In this document: piece after piece, positions 26,180 through 34,917 of the stretch
Layout of the letters: every line of letters starts with the position of its first letter
How positions within the stretch are numbered: position 1 is the first letter of the stretch
From: Flagellimonas marinaquae
GTDB lineage: Bacteria > Bacteroidota > Bacteroidia > Flavobacteriales > Flavobacteriaceae
Length of the DNA: 64,000 bases
Assembly: GCF_003992675.1 (NCBI RefSeq)
Contig: NZ_RZMZ01000013.1
Span: 1 to 64,000, forward strand
Direction: 5' to 3'
Position numbers and translations under genes: made by a program
Notes under the pieces: model-generated
Databases searched by the model: none
The model's input: only the letters and a program-made list of their open reading frames with translations
What the model was told of the DNA's origin: nothing

Positions 26180-27709
26180 TTAATCCATCACAAACTTGAA
26201 ACCAATACCAAAATAATGGGCCTTGAGCCCAGTGGTTCGATGATAGTTATTGTATTTAAAATCAATGCTTTTTAACCCAAACCACAATGTCCTGAACCTG
26301 GTAAAAATGTCCGTGTAGGTAATTCCAAATCCATATTGATGCGCATCATAGGCGGAAAGGTCGAAATCCGAGGTATAATAAGCACTTGTTGAAAGATGGG
26401 TGTCAAAAGGAGCGAAATAATCGATCTGGTTCTGTGTATAATACCGATAAGAAGGATAAAAGGTAAAGTTCTGCAAAAGCTTAATGGGCACTTCAACACT
26501 TGCCGTGTGCGCCTGCAGGCCCCAATCATCAAAATAATACCGATAATAGGTTCGAACAGTAATGAGTTCATTGAAATAATGGTTCAGGCGAAATCCAATT
26601 GGAAACTTCATTCGATTGTCCGGCAATCGTTCCATGTCGTCAGCCAACATAAACACGTCTGTATTCTGGGACGATGTGTAATTAGCTATACTTGCAGGAT
26701 TTCCGATAAAATAATTGGGGATATCGGCAAAATAGACCCGTTGCATAGGATTGGCCAACCAGCCTTGTTGCCGTACAACATCTGCAAATATGGACAATTG
26801 GGTATTCTTCCCCAATATTTGGGAAAAGGAAACCGATAACGCAAAGCTGTTTCGCTTTTTGTCAGAAATCAGGCTAAAACCATCCACGGGACGCCAAGTA
26901 TCCGAACCATTCTTATTGGTTACCACTCCATTACTGTTCAGAATATCGACCCCATTGAAGAAACCACTGTTCAGGTTGGTTCCTGATTCCAGATAACTAT
27001 CCAATTCTGTTGGATATCTGGGCAACCAGGTATCAAGAAACACACTTCCTTTTAGATTGAATTCCGTATTCTTTTCATTGAACAATTTGGTTATTCCCGC
27101 CCCAAAACCAAAGGACAAGTAATCATATTCCGTTGCGAATGAGGCATTGGCGCTCCATATTTGGTTCCTATCATCGGAACTATGGGCGTAGGCTGCAGAA
27201 ACACTTCCCCAAGTATCTTGCCGGGAGGCCCCTGAAGACGCTACCCAAGGGCTCCCGATTACACCTGAATACCCGTTACTGGCGCTAAAATTGTCATCAT
27301 CCTCAAAACCATCATCATCCGCGTAGCGGTTACCCCCTGTTTTTGCGGTAGTGGCCACAGCAGCACGTGAAGCACCACTAACACCAGAGCCAGCATTGGA
27401 GTTGGTCAAATCAAACGGGTTCAAGTTACTTGATGATGCAGAAGTGTAGGTGGAAATACCCACGTCTACCGTCAAAACATCGTCATCGTTCAATGGAATG
27501 CTCACTACAAAAGAAGGAGCCACATCTGTTAGCTGCTCAGTGCCGATTCCCCCGGTCACAGAGGCATTGTTTCCATCTTGTTCGTAGTAACTGGACAGTA
27601 TATCGACCTCCGTGGCCTCCAATACCCGTTTTTTATATCCTTCAACGTTTTGTTGTTGCGCCACCCCCCACAGTGGGAACAATAACAGTAGCAAAACAAT
27701 TTTTCCCAT
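26180..27709 (-). CDS. DUF3570 outer-membrane protein with two SGAS motifs
   Basis: 509 residues from the ATG at 27709 (MGKIVLLLLLFPLWGVAQQQ), preferred because the signal peptide then sits at the N-terminus; the longer frame reads through the preceding gene. After a short periplasmic-looking part (about 20-170) the protein becomes a beta-barrel rich in YY and FxF strands, ending FKFVMD. The motifs GVSGASRA (109-116) and SSGASRQ (158-164) resemble the S/T-G-A-S/T sequence that ApbE enzymes flavinylate. It is the last gene of the thioredoxin-apbE-DUF4266 operon. Covalent flavin on this protein is inference from neighbour plus motif. Confidence 0.88.
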   Translation of the reverse strand: MGKIVLLLLLFPLWGVAQQQNVEGYKKRVLEATEVDILSSYYEQDGNNASVTGGIGTEQLTDVAPSFVVSIPLNDDDVLTVDVGISTYTSASSSNLNPFDLTNSNAGSGVSGASRAAVATTAKTGGNRYADDDGFEDDDNFSASNGYSGVIGSPWVASSGASRQDTWGSVSAAYAHSSDDRNQIWSANASFATEYDYLSFGFGAGITKLFNEKNTEFNLKGSVFLDTWLPRYPTELDSYLESGTNLNSGFFNGVDILNSNGVVTNKNGSDTWRPVDGFSLISDKKRNSFALSVSFSQILGKNTQLSIFADVVRQQGWLANPMQRVYFADIPNYFIGNPASIANYTSSQNTDVFMLADDMERLPDNRMKFPIGFRLNHYFNELITVRTYYRYYFDDWGLQAHTASVEVPIKLLQNFTFYPSYRYYTQNQIDYFAPFDTHLSTSAYYTSDFDLSAYDAHQYGFGITYTDIFTRFRTLWFGLKSIDFKYNNYHRTTGLKAHYFGIGFKFVMD

Positions 27710-27716
27710 GCCTTGA

Positions 27717-27926
27717 TCAGTTACATCCACATCCTCCACCTGTCTTGCCGCCATTTCCGCCGGAGGCACCCTCCCTATAGACTTGGTAGTTGGTTTCGAA
27801 CTTTGTGAACTTTTTGTCGGCAAGCACCATATCCGGGTCATTAATATTCACTTTGTCATACTCGTGCAATACGGCACAAGACGAAAAACTGCACAAACCA
27901 CATAGCACAATTAAAATCTTTTTCAT
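27717..27926 (-). CDS. DUF4266 small lipoprotein with C-terminal CGC
   Basis: 69 residues from the ATG at 27926 (MKKILIVLCG); a start four codons earlier would overlap apbE. A lipobox places the lipidated residue at Cys17 (FSSCAV). The conserved core is HEYDKVNINDPDMVLADKK, and the tail is very Gly-rich, ending GGGCGCN with Cys66 and Cys68. Membership of DUF4266 rests on the core wording and on its usual company of ApbE and DUF3570. The Cys pair could bind metal or undergo thiol redox with the operon's thioredoxin. No function is known. Confidence 0.85.
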   Translation of the reverse strand: MKKILIVLCGLCSFSSCAVLHEYDKVNINDPDMVLADKKFTKFETNYQVYREGASGGNGGKTGGGCGCN

Positions 27927-27934
27927 AGTTGGTA

Positions 27935-28978
27935 TCATCTACTTTGTTTTTCTATTTCCTTCAGGGCGATATTATTGGAGGTAATCACCTTGTTGTTCAC
28001 ATCCACAATAATGCATTCCACTCCTTTTAATTGATTTATAAAATCAAGCCCGGTATCAACTCCCATCACAAAGATTGATGTGGCAAGTGCATCGGCAAGC
28101 TCTGCATTCTTGGTAAAAATGGTGGCGCTCAGTATTCCTTTGCTGGGATATCCTGTCCTTGGGTCGATGATATGGGTATAGCGTTCGCCGTTGAGGATAA
28201 TGTACTTTTCATAATTACCTGATGTGACCACGGCCTGATCTTTCACGGGCAACCAGGAAAATACTTTTTCTTTGTTCAACGGATTCACTATGGCGACCAT
28301 CCAATCCTTGCCATCTGGCTGTACGCCCCATGCATTTAGATCCCCCGACGCATTGATTATCCCCGCGTCTACACCTAGGTCCATTAACAGTGCCTTGGCT
28401 TTATCGGCGGCGTACCCCTTACCAATGGCACCAAAACCTATCTTCATGCCCTTGTTCTTTAAAAAAACGGTCTGGGCGGCATGATCTAGGATAATATTTT
28501 GGTATCCCACTTTTGAGACCGATTCACGAACAATATCTGGTGACGGCATTTCGTTAACCGATCCATCAAATTTCCAGATACGGTCCATGGAAGCATAACT
28601 TATATCGAAAGCGCCTTGGGTCAACTTGGATATTTTAAGCGCTCTTTCGATAAGTTGAAACAGCTCCTGATCCACTTTCACAGGCTTTAGCCCTGCATTT
28701 TGGTTAATTTCAGATGTCTGGGATTGTGGGTCCCAGGAAGAAATAAGCTTTTCTATCCGTGAGATTTCAGAAATGGCCATATCCAAATAGGCATTTCCCA
28801 TATCGGGGGTTTCGGCCACCACGGTAAGATCGAACCTACTCCCCATTAACTTTACAGTGCGTTGGTAGACATTTTTTTGCAAGGCCACATCATTGAATTG
28901 ATGCTTGGTCTGTCCCGAATGACCAGATACTGAAAGTAAGAGAAACAAAATATAAAGCATTAACCCTGTTCTCAACAT
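27935..28978 (-). CDS. apbE: FAD:protein FMN transferase
   Basis: 347 residues, the family norm. ApbE hydrolyses FAD and attaches FMN through a phosphoester to a Thr or Ser of exported target proteins. A signal peptide is followed by the family blocks: MGSRFDLTVV, FDISYASMDRIW, IGFGAIGKGYAADKAK (FAD/Mg site), INASGDLNAWG, THIIDPRTGYPSKG and the ADALATSIFVMG helix with the Mg-binding Asp. It lies 6 bases after the thioredoxin gene and 8 before DUF4266. The best substrate in reach is the DUF3570 protein with its SGAS motifs. Confidence 0.95.
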   Translation of the reverse strand: MLRTGLMLYILFLLLSVSGHSGQTKHQFNDVALQKNVYQRTVKLMGSRFDLTVVAETPDMGNAYLDMAISEISRIEKLISSWDPQSQTSEINQNAGLKPVKVDQELFQLIERALKISKLTQGAFDISYASMDRIWKFDGSVNEMPSPDIVRESVSKVGYQNIILDHAAQTVFLKNKGMKIGFGAIGKGYAADKAKALLMDLGVDAGIINASGDLNAWGVQPDGKDWMVAIVNPLNKEKVFSWLPVKDQAVVTSGNYEKYIILNGERYTHIIDPRTGYPSKGILSATIFTKNAELADALATSIFVMGVDTGLDFINQLKGVECIIVDVNNKVITSNNIALKEIEKQSR

Positions 28979-28984
28979 ATTATC

Positions 28985-29431
28985 TTATTTAAATGAGCTC
29001 AATTTGTGGAAATAGGCTATTGGACCTGTTTTTTCATAACCAGCCTGTCCGAGCACTTTTCCTGCTGGATCCAACACCACCACATAAGGAAAGTAACCTT
29101 TGGGATTGTACTTGGCCGCCAGTGCCTTGTTTCTGGCTTCCTGTTCTTCTGGCAACTTATTGCCCTTCTTTCGGGGAAAATCCGCCTTGAGCATTACAAA
29201 ACGGTCCTTTGCCAATTCTTGAAACTCCTTTGTGCTCCAAACCTCTCTATCCAATTTGATGCATGGCGCACACCAGTCGGACCCCTGAAAGACCAGTATT
29301 ATACTTTTGCCGTTTTTCTGGGCCAGTTCTTTGGCCGTATCAAAGCTGGTTTGCCAATCTTGTGCCGAGATTTGCTGAATGAAAAAAAAACCGAATACCA
29401 TTAAAAAAGAATACCACTTCCTGATTTGCAT
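28985..29431 (-). CDS. Exported thioredoxin-fold protein, CAPC motif
   Basis: 148 residues with a signal peptide ending near QQISAQ and a thioredoxin fold of the DsbD-gamma/Thioredoxin_7 type: GSDWCAPCIKLDREVWS carries the active CAPC pair, and YFPYVVVLDPAGKVLG supplies the cis-Pro region. It probably reduces or maintains thiols in the periplasm. As first gene of the operon it could serve the Cys-ended DUF4266 lipoprotein. The divergent ECF sigma gene starts 110 bases away. Confidence 0.92.
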   Translation of the reverse strand: MQIRKWYSFLMVFGFFFIQQISAQDWQTSFDTAKELAQKNGKSIILVFQGSDWCAPCIKLDREVWSTKEFQELAKDRFVMLKADFPRKKGNKLPEEQEARNKALAAKYNPKGYFPYVVVLDPAGKVLGQAGYEKTGPIAYFHKLSSFK

Positions 29432-29541
29432 AACTAGATTTATTTCCTTTTTTCACTAGTTAGACAGGCAAAAGGAGGGATACCCTATTTTTTTCTAATT
29501 ATTTTTATGCCCTATTTCAAATAGTTTCGCCAATATCCAAT

Positions 29542-30063
29542 ATGACAAAGGAAGAACCATCCATTTGCGAGCAACAAACCTACAACCAGTTATTTCGTGC
29601 ACACTATGAGGCTGTTACCCGTTTTGTATACTTTAAGTGCGGCGATCTGCAACAGGCTGAAGATATTGTTCAAGATGTATTCGTAAAACTTTGGAAATTA
29701 TGCTCCACGGTTTCCTTTGGGAAGGTAAAAGCTTATTTATACCGAGCTGCCAACAATGCTTTCCTAAATGAAAAAGCACACGAAAAGGTAGTGCTAAAAC
29801 ATTTGCAAACCACCGTTAGGCCCATTGACCATGAAAGTCCCGAATACCTGATGCAAATGGAGGAGTTCCACGAAAAACTCAAAGAAGCGATTGCAGCGTT
29901 GCCACCCAAGGAAAGGGAAGTATATCTATTAAGTAGGATAGAAAAAAAAACCTATCCCGAAATCGCGGAAATCCTCGGGTTGGGAGTCAAGGCGATTGAA
30001 CGTAGGATGAGCAAGGCTCTGTTATTGTTAAGGGAGCTTCTTGGAAATGATTTAAAATTGTAA
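29542..30063 (+). CDS. ECF-type RNA polymerase sigma factor
   Basis: 173 residues with sigma region 2 (about 15-80: FRAHYEAVTRFVYFKCGDL, EDIVQDVFVKLWK) and region 4 (about 115-168: LPPKEREVYLLSRIEKKTYP, then EIAEILGLGVKAIERR). This is the Bacteroidota FecI-like group. It is followed by a FecR anti-sigma and a TonB receptor, the standard cell-surface signalling trio: ligand binding at the receptor releases the sigma factor through FecR. Confidence 0.95.
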   Translation: MTKEEPSICEQQTYNQLFRAHYEAVTRFVYFKCGDLQQAEDIVQDVFVKLWKLCSTVSFGKVKAYLYRAANNAFLNEKAHEKVVLKHLQTTVRPIDHESPEYLMQMEEFHEKLKEAIAALPPKEREVYLLSRIEKKTYPEIAEILGLGVKAIERRMSKALLLLRELLGNDLKL

Positions 30064-30106
30064 TAGGGTAAACCGTTGTTTAACTGTCATTTAAATAAGA
30101 GAACAA

Positions 30107-31030
30107 ATGCCCATGGAAGAAAAATACGCCAGTGAAGATTTTTTGGCCCGATGGCTTGCAGGGGAATTGAGCAACGAAGAGCTTGAAGGTTTCGAGGCAT
30201 CTGATGTCTACAGGGACATTTTGGCCATTGATACTGCGGCCAAATCCCTAAGTGGGCCTAAAGTTGATGTGGAACGAGCGCTCTCATTGGTCACGGAACG
30301 GAATCAAAACATTAGGAACACAACACCTAAGGTAAAACGGTTATGGTCATTTACTGCAGCGGCAGCTTGCATTGCCATACTTTTCGCAGGATACACCTAT
30401 TTCTTCGGGTACAAGACCTATTCCACAGGCATTGGCGAAAAAGAAACCGTTCTTCTTGCCGATGGCTCATTAGTGGAATTGAACGCCAACTCTTCAGTAT
30501 CGTTTAAAAGATTCGGCTGGGAGGAAGACCGATCCGTAAACTTTGACGGAGAGGCTTTTTTTGATGTTGTTCCCGGAAAGAATTTTACGGTGAACACCAG
30601 TAAAGGAATAATTTCCGTATTGGGTACCCAATTCAATATAAGGGACCGCAAAGGATTTGCGCTGCAATGCTACGAGGGCTCCATAATATTCCTTCCATTC
30701 AACGAAAAGCTCACCAGTGTTGAAATGGCTCAGGGAGTTGAAATACGTTTATTGAATGGGGAAATCCAAAAACAACAGTTTTCCCAAAACCTACCGGATT
30801 GGAAAAATGGCTTCTCTTCATTTTCAAGACAACCCTTATCTGTGGTGCTGGAGGAACTTGCCCTACAATATCCCGTTAAATTTCAAACAACCGGCATTGA
30901 TCTGAACCGGAAGTTTACCGGTAATTTCTCTCACAACAGTCTCAATGACGCCTTAAAGACCACTTTGGAACCTATGGGCATCAATTATGATATCTCCGAA
31001 GACAAAAGAATTATTACCTTGTCCGAGTAA
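30107..31030 (+). CDS. FecR family anti-sigma regulator
   Basis: 307 residues: a cytoplasmic N-terminal anti-sigma part (about 1-80), one membrane segment (about 84-103: AAAACIAILFAGYTYFF), a FecR beta domain (about 105-215: LLADGSLVELNANSSVSF, VLGTQFNI) and a C-terminal DUF4974/STN-like domain (about 235-305) that reads the receptor state. Starts at 30107 or two codons later. It is 43 bases after the sigma gene and directly abuts the receptor gene. Confidence 0.95.
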   Translation: MPMEEKYASEDFLARWLAGELSNEELEGFEASDVYRDILAIDTAAKSLSGPKVDVERALSLVTERNQNIRNTTPKVKRLWSFTAAAACIAILFAGYTYFFGYKTYSTGIGEKETVLLADGSLVELNANSSVSFKRFGWEEDRSVNFDGEAFFDVVPGKNFTVNTSKGIISVLGTQFNIRDRKGFALQCYEGSIIFLPFNEKLTSVEMAQGVEIRLLNGEIQKQQFSQNLPDWKNGFSSFSRQPLSVVLEELALQYPVKFQTTGIDLNRKFTGNFSHNSLNDALKTTLEPMGINYDISEDKRIITLSE

Positions 31031-31033
31031 GTG

Positions 31034-33601
31034 ATGAGGATTTTCATAGTTGTGGTATGGTTTCTACTTGGCATTTTTTCGTCAAATGCCCAAGAAAATC
31101 TATTCGTTGAATTTAAGGATGTTCCTTTAAAATCGGCCATTGAGCAATTGGAAAAAGATCTGGACCTGCGATTTTCATACGCAGAGGACCTGATCAGCAA
31201 TAAGAAAATAGACTTGTTTGCTGATGGCTTGAGCCTCAATCGACTTTTGAACACTCTGGAAGCACAAACGGGTTTGCGTTTTGAAAAAATCGCAGGGCAG
31301 CCCCAAATCATTATTGCTCCCTTGAACTTGGCGAAAGATACATTCCAAGTTTATCTTTTGGATCAAGACACAAGAATGCCCATATCCGAAAATCCAGTAA
31401 TGATAGACTCCAGTTCGATAAAGGAAACTGACAAAACAGGTTTTCTCCAATTTAAGAAAACGGACAACCCCGTGTATAGATTGGAGGCCAACGGATATCG
31501 ACCAACATTGATTTCTGCCAAGGAAAGCCCAGCTTCCATCTACCTCATCCCTGCTTACCAAGAGCTCAAAGAAGTGGTGGTCACTTCTTACATCACCACA
31601 GGAATCGACAGAAATCAAGATGGGTCCATTACCCTTTCCCAAGAGCCATTGGGTCCCATCCCAGGACAAACTTCACCGGATATTTTACAAAGTATTCAAT
31701 TGATCCCGGGAGTTACCTCTTTGGACGAATCTGTTTCGGGAATACAGATACATGGCGGTACTTCGGACCAAAATTTGGTGTTGTTCGATCATATCCGAGT
31801 GTTTAACACAGGCTACTTGTACGGTATGCTATCCAGGTTTAATCCATATGCAACAGAAAAAGTAACCATTTTCAAGACCGCTACCAGCGCCATGTATGGT
31901 GATAGGGTTTCTGGAATTATAGACATAAGTACCAATGATAAGGTTTCACAAGAATTATCTGGAGGAATTGGAATAGATGGTTTGAGTGTTGATGGATTTA
32001 TCAAAATTCCTTTATCCAAAAAATCATCTATATCGCTGTATGCCAGAAATGCTTATCAGGACATTCTCAAAACACAAACTTATGAAGCCTATGCCAAAAA
32101 AATATTCAATAATTCGGGCCAAATCCTAGATAGCAGTGGAAACCCATTAAACATTAGTTCCGATGACGACTATACCTACTACTCAAGTGACAGTGAGTTT
32201 AGGTTTTATGACATCAACGCCAAATACGTGCACCAACCTTCGGAAAAGGACCTGCTTTCCATCAGCGCACTGATGACAAGAAACCGTACCCTTTTCTCGT
32301 TCAAAAATCAAGGGGAAACCAAAAGGGATTCATTGGCCACTGGAAATGGAGGAATAAGTTTAAGTTGGAAACACTTTTCATCCCCAAGTCAGACCGATCA
32401 GATAACCACCTACTTTTCATCCTACGATTCCTACTACCGAAATCTTGAACTGTATGGAAGCGAGATTGAGGAAACCAATATAAGAGGCAATCGAATCAGT
32501 GACTTTGGATTGGAGCTCAAGTCGGATAGGGTTTTAAAAAACAACAACATATTAAGTTTCGGGTACCAGCTTTCCAACACCAATTTAGAAATCGACCTGA
32601 ACTATTTTTCCAATATCGATTCCGCAAACAATGTCAGTCTTCCTGTGCAGGATAGCAATCTAAAAAATGTGCTTTTTGGGGAATACAGTATTAGAAAAGA
32701 CAAGGGGAGTTTATTTAAAATAGGACTAAGGGCGGTTCATTATGGTAGTTTGGGCCAGTTTCTGCTCGAACCAAGATTGTATCTGGAGGCACCTTTAAGC
32801 CAATCAATTCGAATACGGACAGGTTACGAAAGGAGAAACCAACCCATATCACAGCTTATCGAATTTGACCAAACCGAACTCAGACTTGAAAACAATTTAT
32901 GGCGGTTATCGGACAATGCGAACTACCCTCTGTTGCGGAGCGATCAGTTTTCTGCAGGCATCCTCTTTGATAAAAATAGCTGGACCTTTGATGCAGAAGT
33001 CTACTATAAAAACTTAACTGGACTCACTTCCTATACTCAAGGATTTTATCTTCCCCAACCTAACCTTGCCCAAGGTAAAAGCCGCATCGTTGGCCTAGAC
33101 ATCTTATTAAAAAAGCGTATCAAAAACTATAGGTTTTGGATTGGCTATGCTTTTAACAATGTAGATTTTACCTTTAATGGAATCCAACAAGGCCCCTTTT
33201 CTGGAAACAACGATATACCTCATAGCTTTAGGATTTCCAATAGTTTGAATATAAACAACCTAAAATTTTCTCTGGGATGGCAATATCGGAATGGAACACC
33301 TTATACGCCCATTAAAAACTATGATGAGGAAACGAAAGCGGTCACATTTGAATCCTTAAACAGTGACCGATTACCCAGTTTCCATAGACTGGACGCTTCA
33401 CTGACCTATGATTTTGCAATTGACCCGAAATCCACCAAAATCCAGTTAAGCATTTCAGCTTTGAATATCTACGACCGTATAGTACCCATGGCCATTATAT
33501 ATCGTACCAATCAACCAAATGAAGATTTACTTTTGGAACAGGTCATCCAAAGAAGGTCCTTGGGTTTTACCCCTAATATAACCCTTCGCCTATTTTTTTG
33601 A
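31034..33601 (+). CDS. TonB-dependent receptor with STN signalling domain
   Basis: 855 residues from the ATG at 31034; a GTG one codon earlier is possible. After the signal peptide (to about SSNAQ) come an STN domain (about 20-95: FKDVPLKSAIEQLEKDLDL), a short beta domain (about 100-180), the plug (LQSIQLIPGVTSLDESVSG, IQIHGGTSDQNLVLFD) and a 22-strand barrel ending PNITLRLFF. The STN domain talks to FecR. The ligand is not evident; iron siderophores are usual, but the copper-type genes next door make a metal chelate worth testing. A terminator follows 13 bases later. Confidence 0.93.
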   Translation: MRIFIVVVWFLLGIFSSNAQENLFVEFKDVPLKSAIEQLEKDLDLRFSYAEDLISNKKIDLFADGLSLNRLLNTLEAQTGLRFEKIAGQPQIIIAPLNLAKDTFQVYLLDQDTRMPISENPVMIDSSSIKETDKTGFLQFKKTDNPVYRLEANGYRPTLISAKESPASIYLIPAYQELKEVVVTSYITTGIDRNQDGSITLSQEPLGPIPGQTSPDILQSIQLIPGVTSLDESVSGIQIHGGTSDQNLVLFDHIRVFNTGYLYGMLSRFNPYATEKVTIFKTATSAMYGDRVSGIIDISTNDKVSQELSGGIGIDGLSVDGFIKIPLSKKSSISLYARNAYQDILKTQTYEAYAKKIFNNSGQILDSSGNPLNISSDDDYTYYSSDSEFRFYDINAKYVHQPSEKDLLSISALMTRNRTLFSFKNQGETKRDSLATGNGGISLSWKHFSSPSQTDQITTYFSSYDSYYRNLELYGSEIEETNIRGNRISDFGLELKSDRVLKNNNILSFGYQLSNTNLEIDLNYFSNIDSANNVSLPVQDSNLKNVLFGEYSIRKDKGSLFKIGLRAVHYGSLGQFLLEPRLYLEAPLSQSIRIRTGYERRNQPISQLIEFDQTELRLENNLWRLSDNANYPLLRSDQFSAGILFDKNSWTFDAEVYYKNLTGLTSYTQGFYLPQPNLAQGKSRIVGLDILLKKRIKNYRFWIGYAFNNVDFTFNGIQQGPFSGNNDIPHSFRISNSLNINNLKFSLGWQYRNGTPYTPIKNYDEETKAVTFESLNSDRLPSFHRLDASLTYDFAIDPKSTKIQLSISALNIYDRIVPMAIIYRTNQPNEDLLLEQVIQRRSLGFTPNITLRLFF

Positions 33602-33614
33602 CTATCGGAAAATA

Positions 33615-33643
33615 AAAAACCCCAACAAATTGTCAGGGTTTTT
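33615..33643 (+). terminator. Terminator after the TonB receptor gene
   Basis: AAAAACCC (33615-33622) and GGGTTTTT (33636-33643) with a 13-base loop. It lies immediately before the tRNA-like repeat at 33646. Confidence 0.8.
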
Positions 33644-33645
33644 AA

Positions 33646-33663
33646 GTACCTTGGGTGTGAATC
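33646..33663 (-). repeat. Partial copy of tRNA-Leu 3' end, candidate attachment site
   Basis: The 18 bases GTACCTTGGGTGTGAATC match 38391-38408, the 3' end of the tRNA-Leu gene, at 17 of 18 positions (one G to T). Only the acceptor and T-arm 3' strand are copied; the match stops abruptly. Its place 135 bases before an integrase start is typical of an att site left by a tRNA-targeting tyrosine recombinase. Confidence 0.75.
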
Positions 33664-33798
33664 TCCACGTTATATTATTTGATACAAAATGCCTACAATT
33701 GACTGTATATCAAATATTTGAATCGTTATTTGAATTTGTGCGTTTTCCCTTCATTTCGTATTTTTAGACAAAAACCGTCACTTTTACGTCACTTTTTC

Positions 33799-34860
33799 AT
33801 GTCAGTACAACTACGAAGCAGAACATTAAAATCAGGAGCAAAAAGCCTCTATTTGGATATCCATCACAATGGTCAAAGATGGAGAGAATTTCTAAAAATA
33901 AAAATACTCCCAAAAGATCCATCTAAAGTTGAAAAGAAAAGGGTTGCGGAAAGAATCCGTGCCAACAGGGAATTGGAGGTTTTGTCGGATGAAACAGGGC
34001 ATATTCCCCAGCACCTAAAAAAGATGAGTTTTTTTGTCTTTGCAGAAAACTACATACAAGAGTATAAAAATAAAGATGTACGTATCATTGCCAGTGCTGT
34101 GGAAAAATTTAAAGAAGCGGTCAACAACAAGAGGTTAACCATTTCAGAAATTACCCCCAAAATAATGAACTTATACAAGGATTACTTGATCTATGATGCT
34201 GGTTTGGCCGGTGAAACTGCTCATAACTATTTTACGAGATTCAAAAAAGTCTTGAAAGCAGCAAAGGTTCAAGGTTATCTTAAAGAAATGGCCACCGCAG
34301 ACATCCGGTTTTCCAATCCCAATAAAGATGACACCTTAAAAAAAAAAGTTTTGGATAAAGATGAACTGCAAAAACTTGTAAGCACTGAATGTGGCAATTT
34401 AGACGTCAAAAAGGCCTTCTTATTTGCATGCTTCACTTCTCTAGGTCTCGCTGAAATCCGAGAGCTTAAATGGAAAAACATTAATAAAGGTCGCCTAATA
34501 ACATATAGAAATAAAACTGGAGAATTAATAAACAATAGGCTAAACCAGACGGCTCAGAATATTATTGGGGAACCAGGCCACATGGAGGAATATATATTTG
34601 ATCTGCAATTGTTAAGTGACAATGGTGCCAATAAGGCCATTCGACACTGGGTGAAACGGGCAAAACTCGATAAGCATATAACCTTTTATTGCGCAAGACA
34701 TACATTTGCTTGCCAATTGTTGATAAACGGGGCAAACCTAAAAACTGTTGCTGACGCCATGGGCCATAGTTCTACCAGAAGTACCTTGAAATATCTTAAC
34801 CATGTTCAACGTTTACAAGAGGAAGCAATTGACAAACTTCCTATCCTGAATTTCAATTAA
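33799..34860 (+). CDS. Tyrosine recombinase/integrase with altered active site
   Basis: 353 residues from the ATG at 33799 (MSVQLRSRTLKSGAKS); a longer TTG frame to 33718 lacks conserved features. Domains: arm-DNA-binding (about 1-60), SAM-like core-binding (about 75-165), catalytic (about 185-345). Catalytic positions: the first Arg is replaced by Gly216 (TSLGLAEIRELKW against the usual TGLRxSDIxxLxW), Lys239 is present, the HxxR box reads YCAR (Tyr297, Arg300), His323 is present (MGHSS) and the nucleophile is Tyr332. Two of the usual residues are thus missing. It sits beside the tRNA-like repeat, so it is the presumed integrase of the island, perhaps now inactive. Confidence 0.85.
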   Translation: MSVQLRSRTLKSGAKSLYLDIHHNGQRWREFLKIKILPKDPSKVEKKRVAERIRANRELEVLSDETGHIPQHLKKMSFFVFAENYIQEYKNKDVRIIASAVEKFKEAVNNKRLTISEITPKIMNLYKDYLIYDAGLAGETAHNYFTRFKKVLKAAKVQGYLKEMATADIRFSNPNKDDTLKKKVLDKDELQKLVSTECGNLDVKKAFLFACFTSLGLAEIRELKWKNINKGRLITYRNKTGELINNRLNQTAQNIIGEPGHMEEYIFDLQLLSDNGANKAIRHWVKRAKLDKHITFYCARHTFACQLLINGANLKTVADAMGHSSTRSTLKYLNHVQRLQEEAIDKLPILNFN

Positions 34861-34917
34861 TCCTAGTAATTTTTAAGAATATCATTCTATCTTTGTGACA
34901 CCAAAAATTTAGGTTTC

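Noticed and set aside
29542..33601. Counting the sigma/FecR/TonB genes as part of the tRNA-Leu island
   Set aside because: They lie outside the att-like repeat and behind a terminator.
33646..33663. A second functional tRNA gene
   Set aside because: Only the acceptor and part of the T arm are present; no anticodon or D arm follows.
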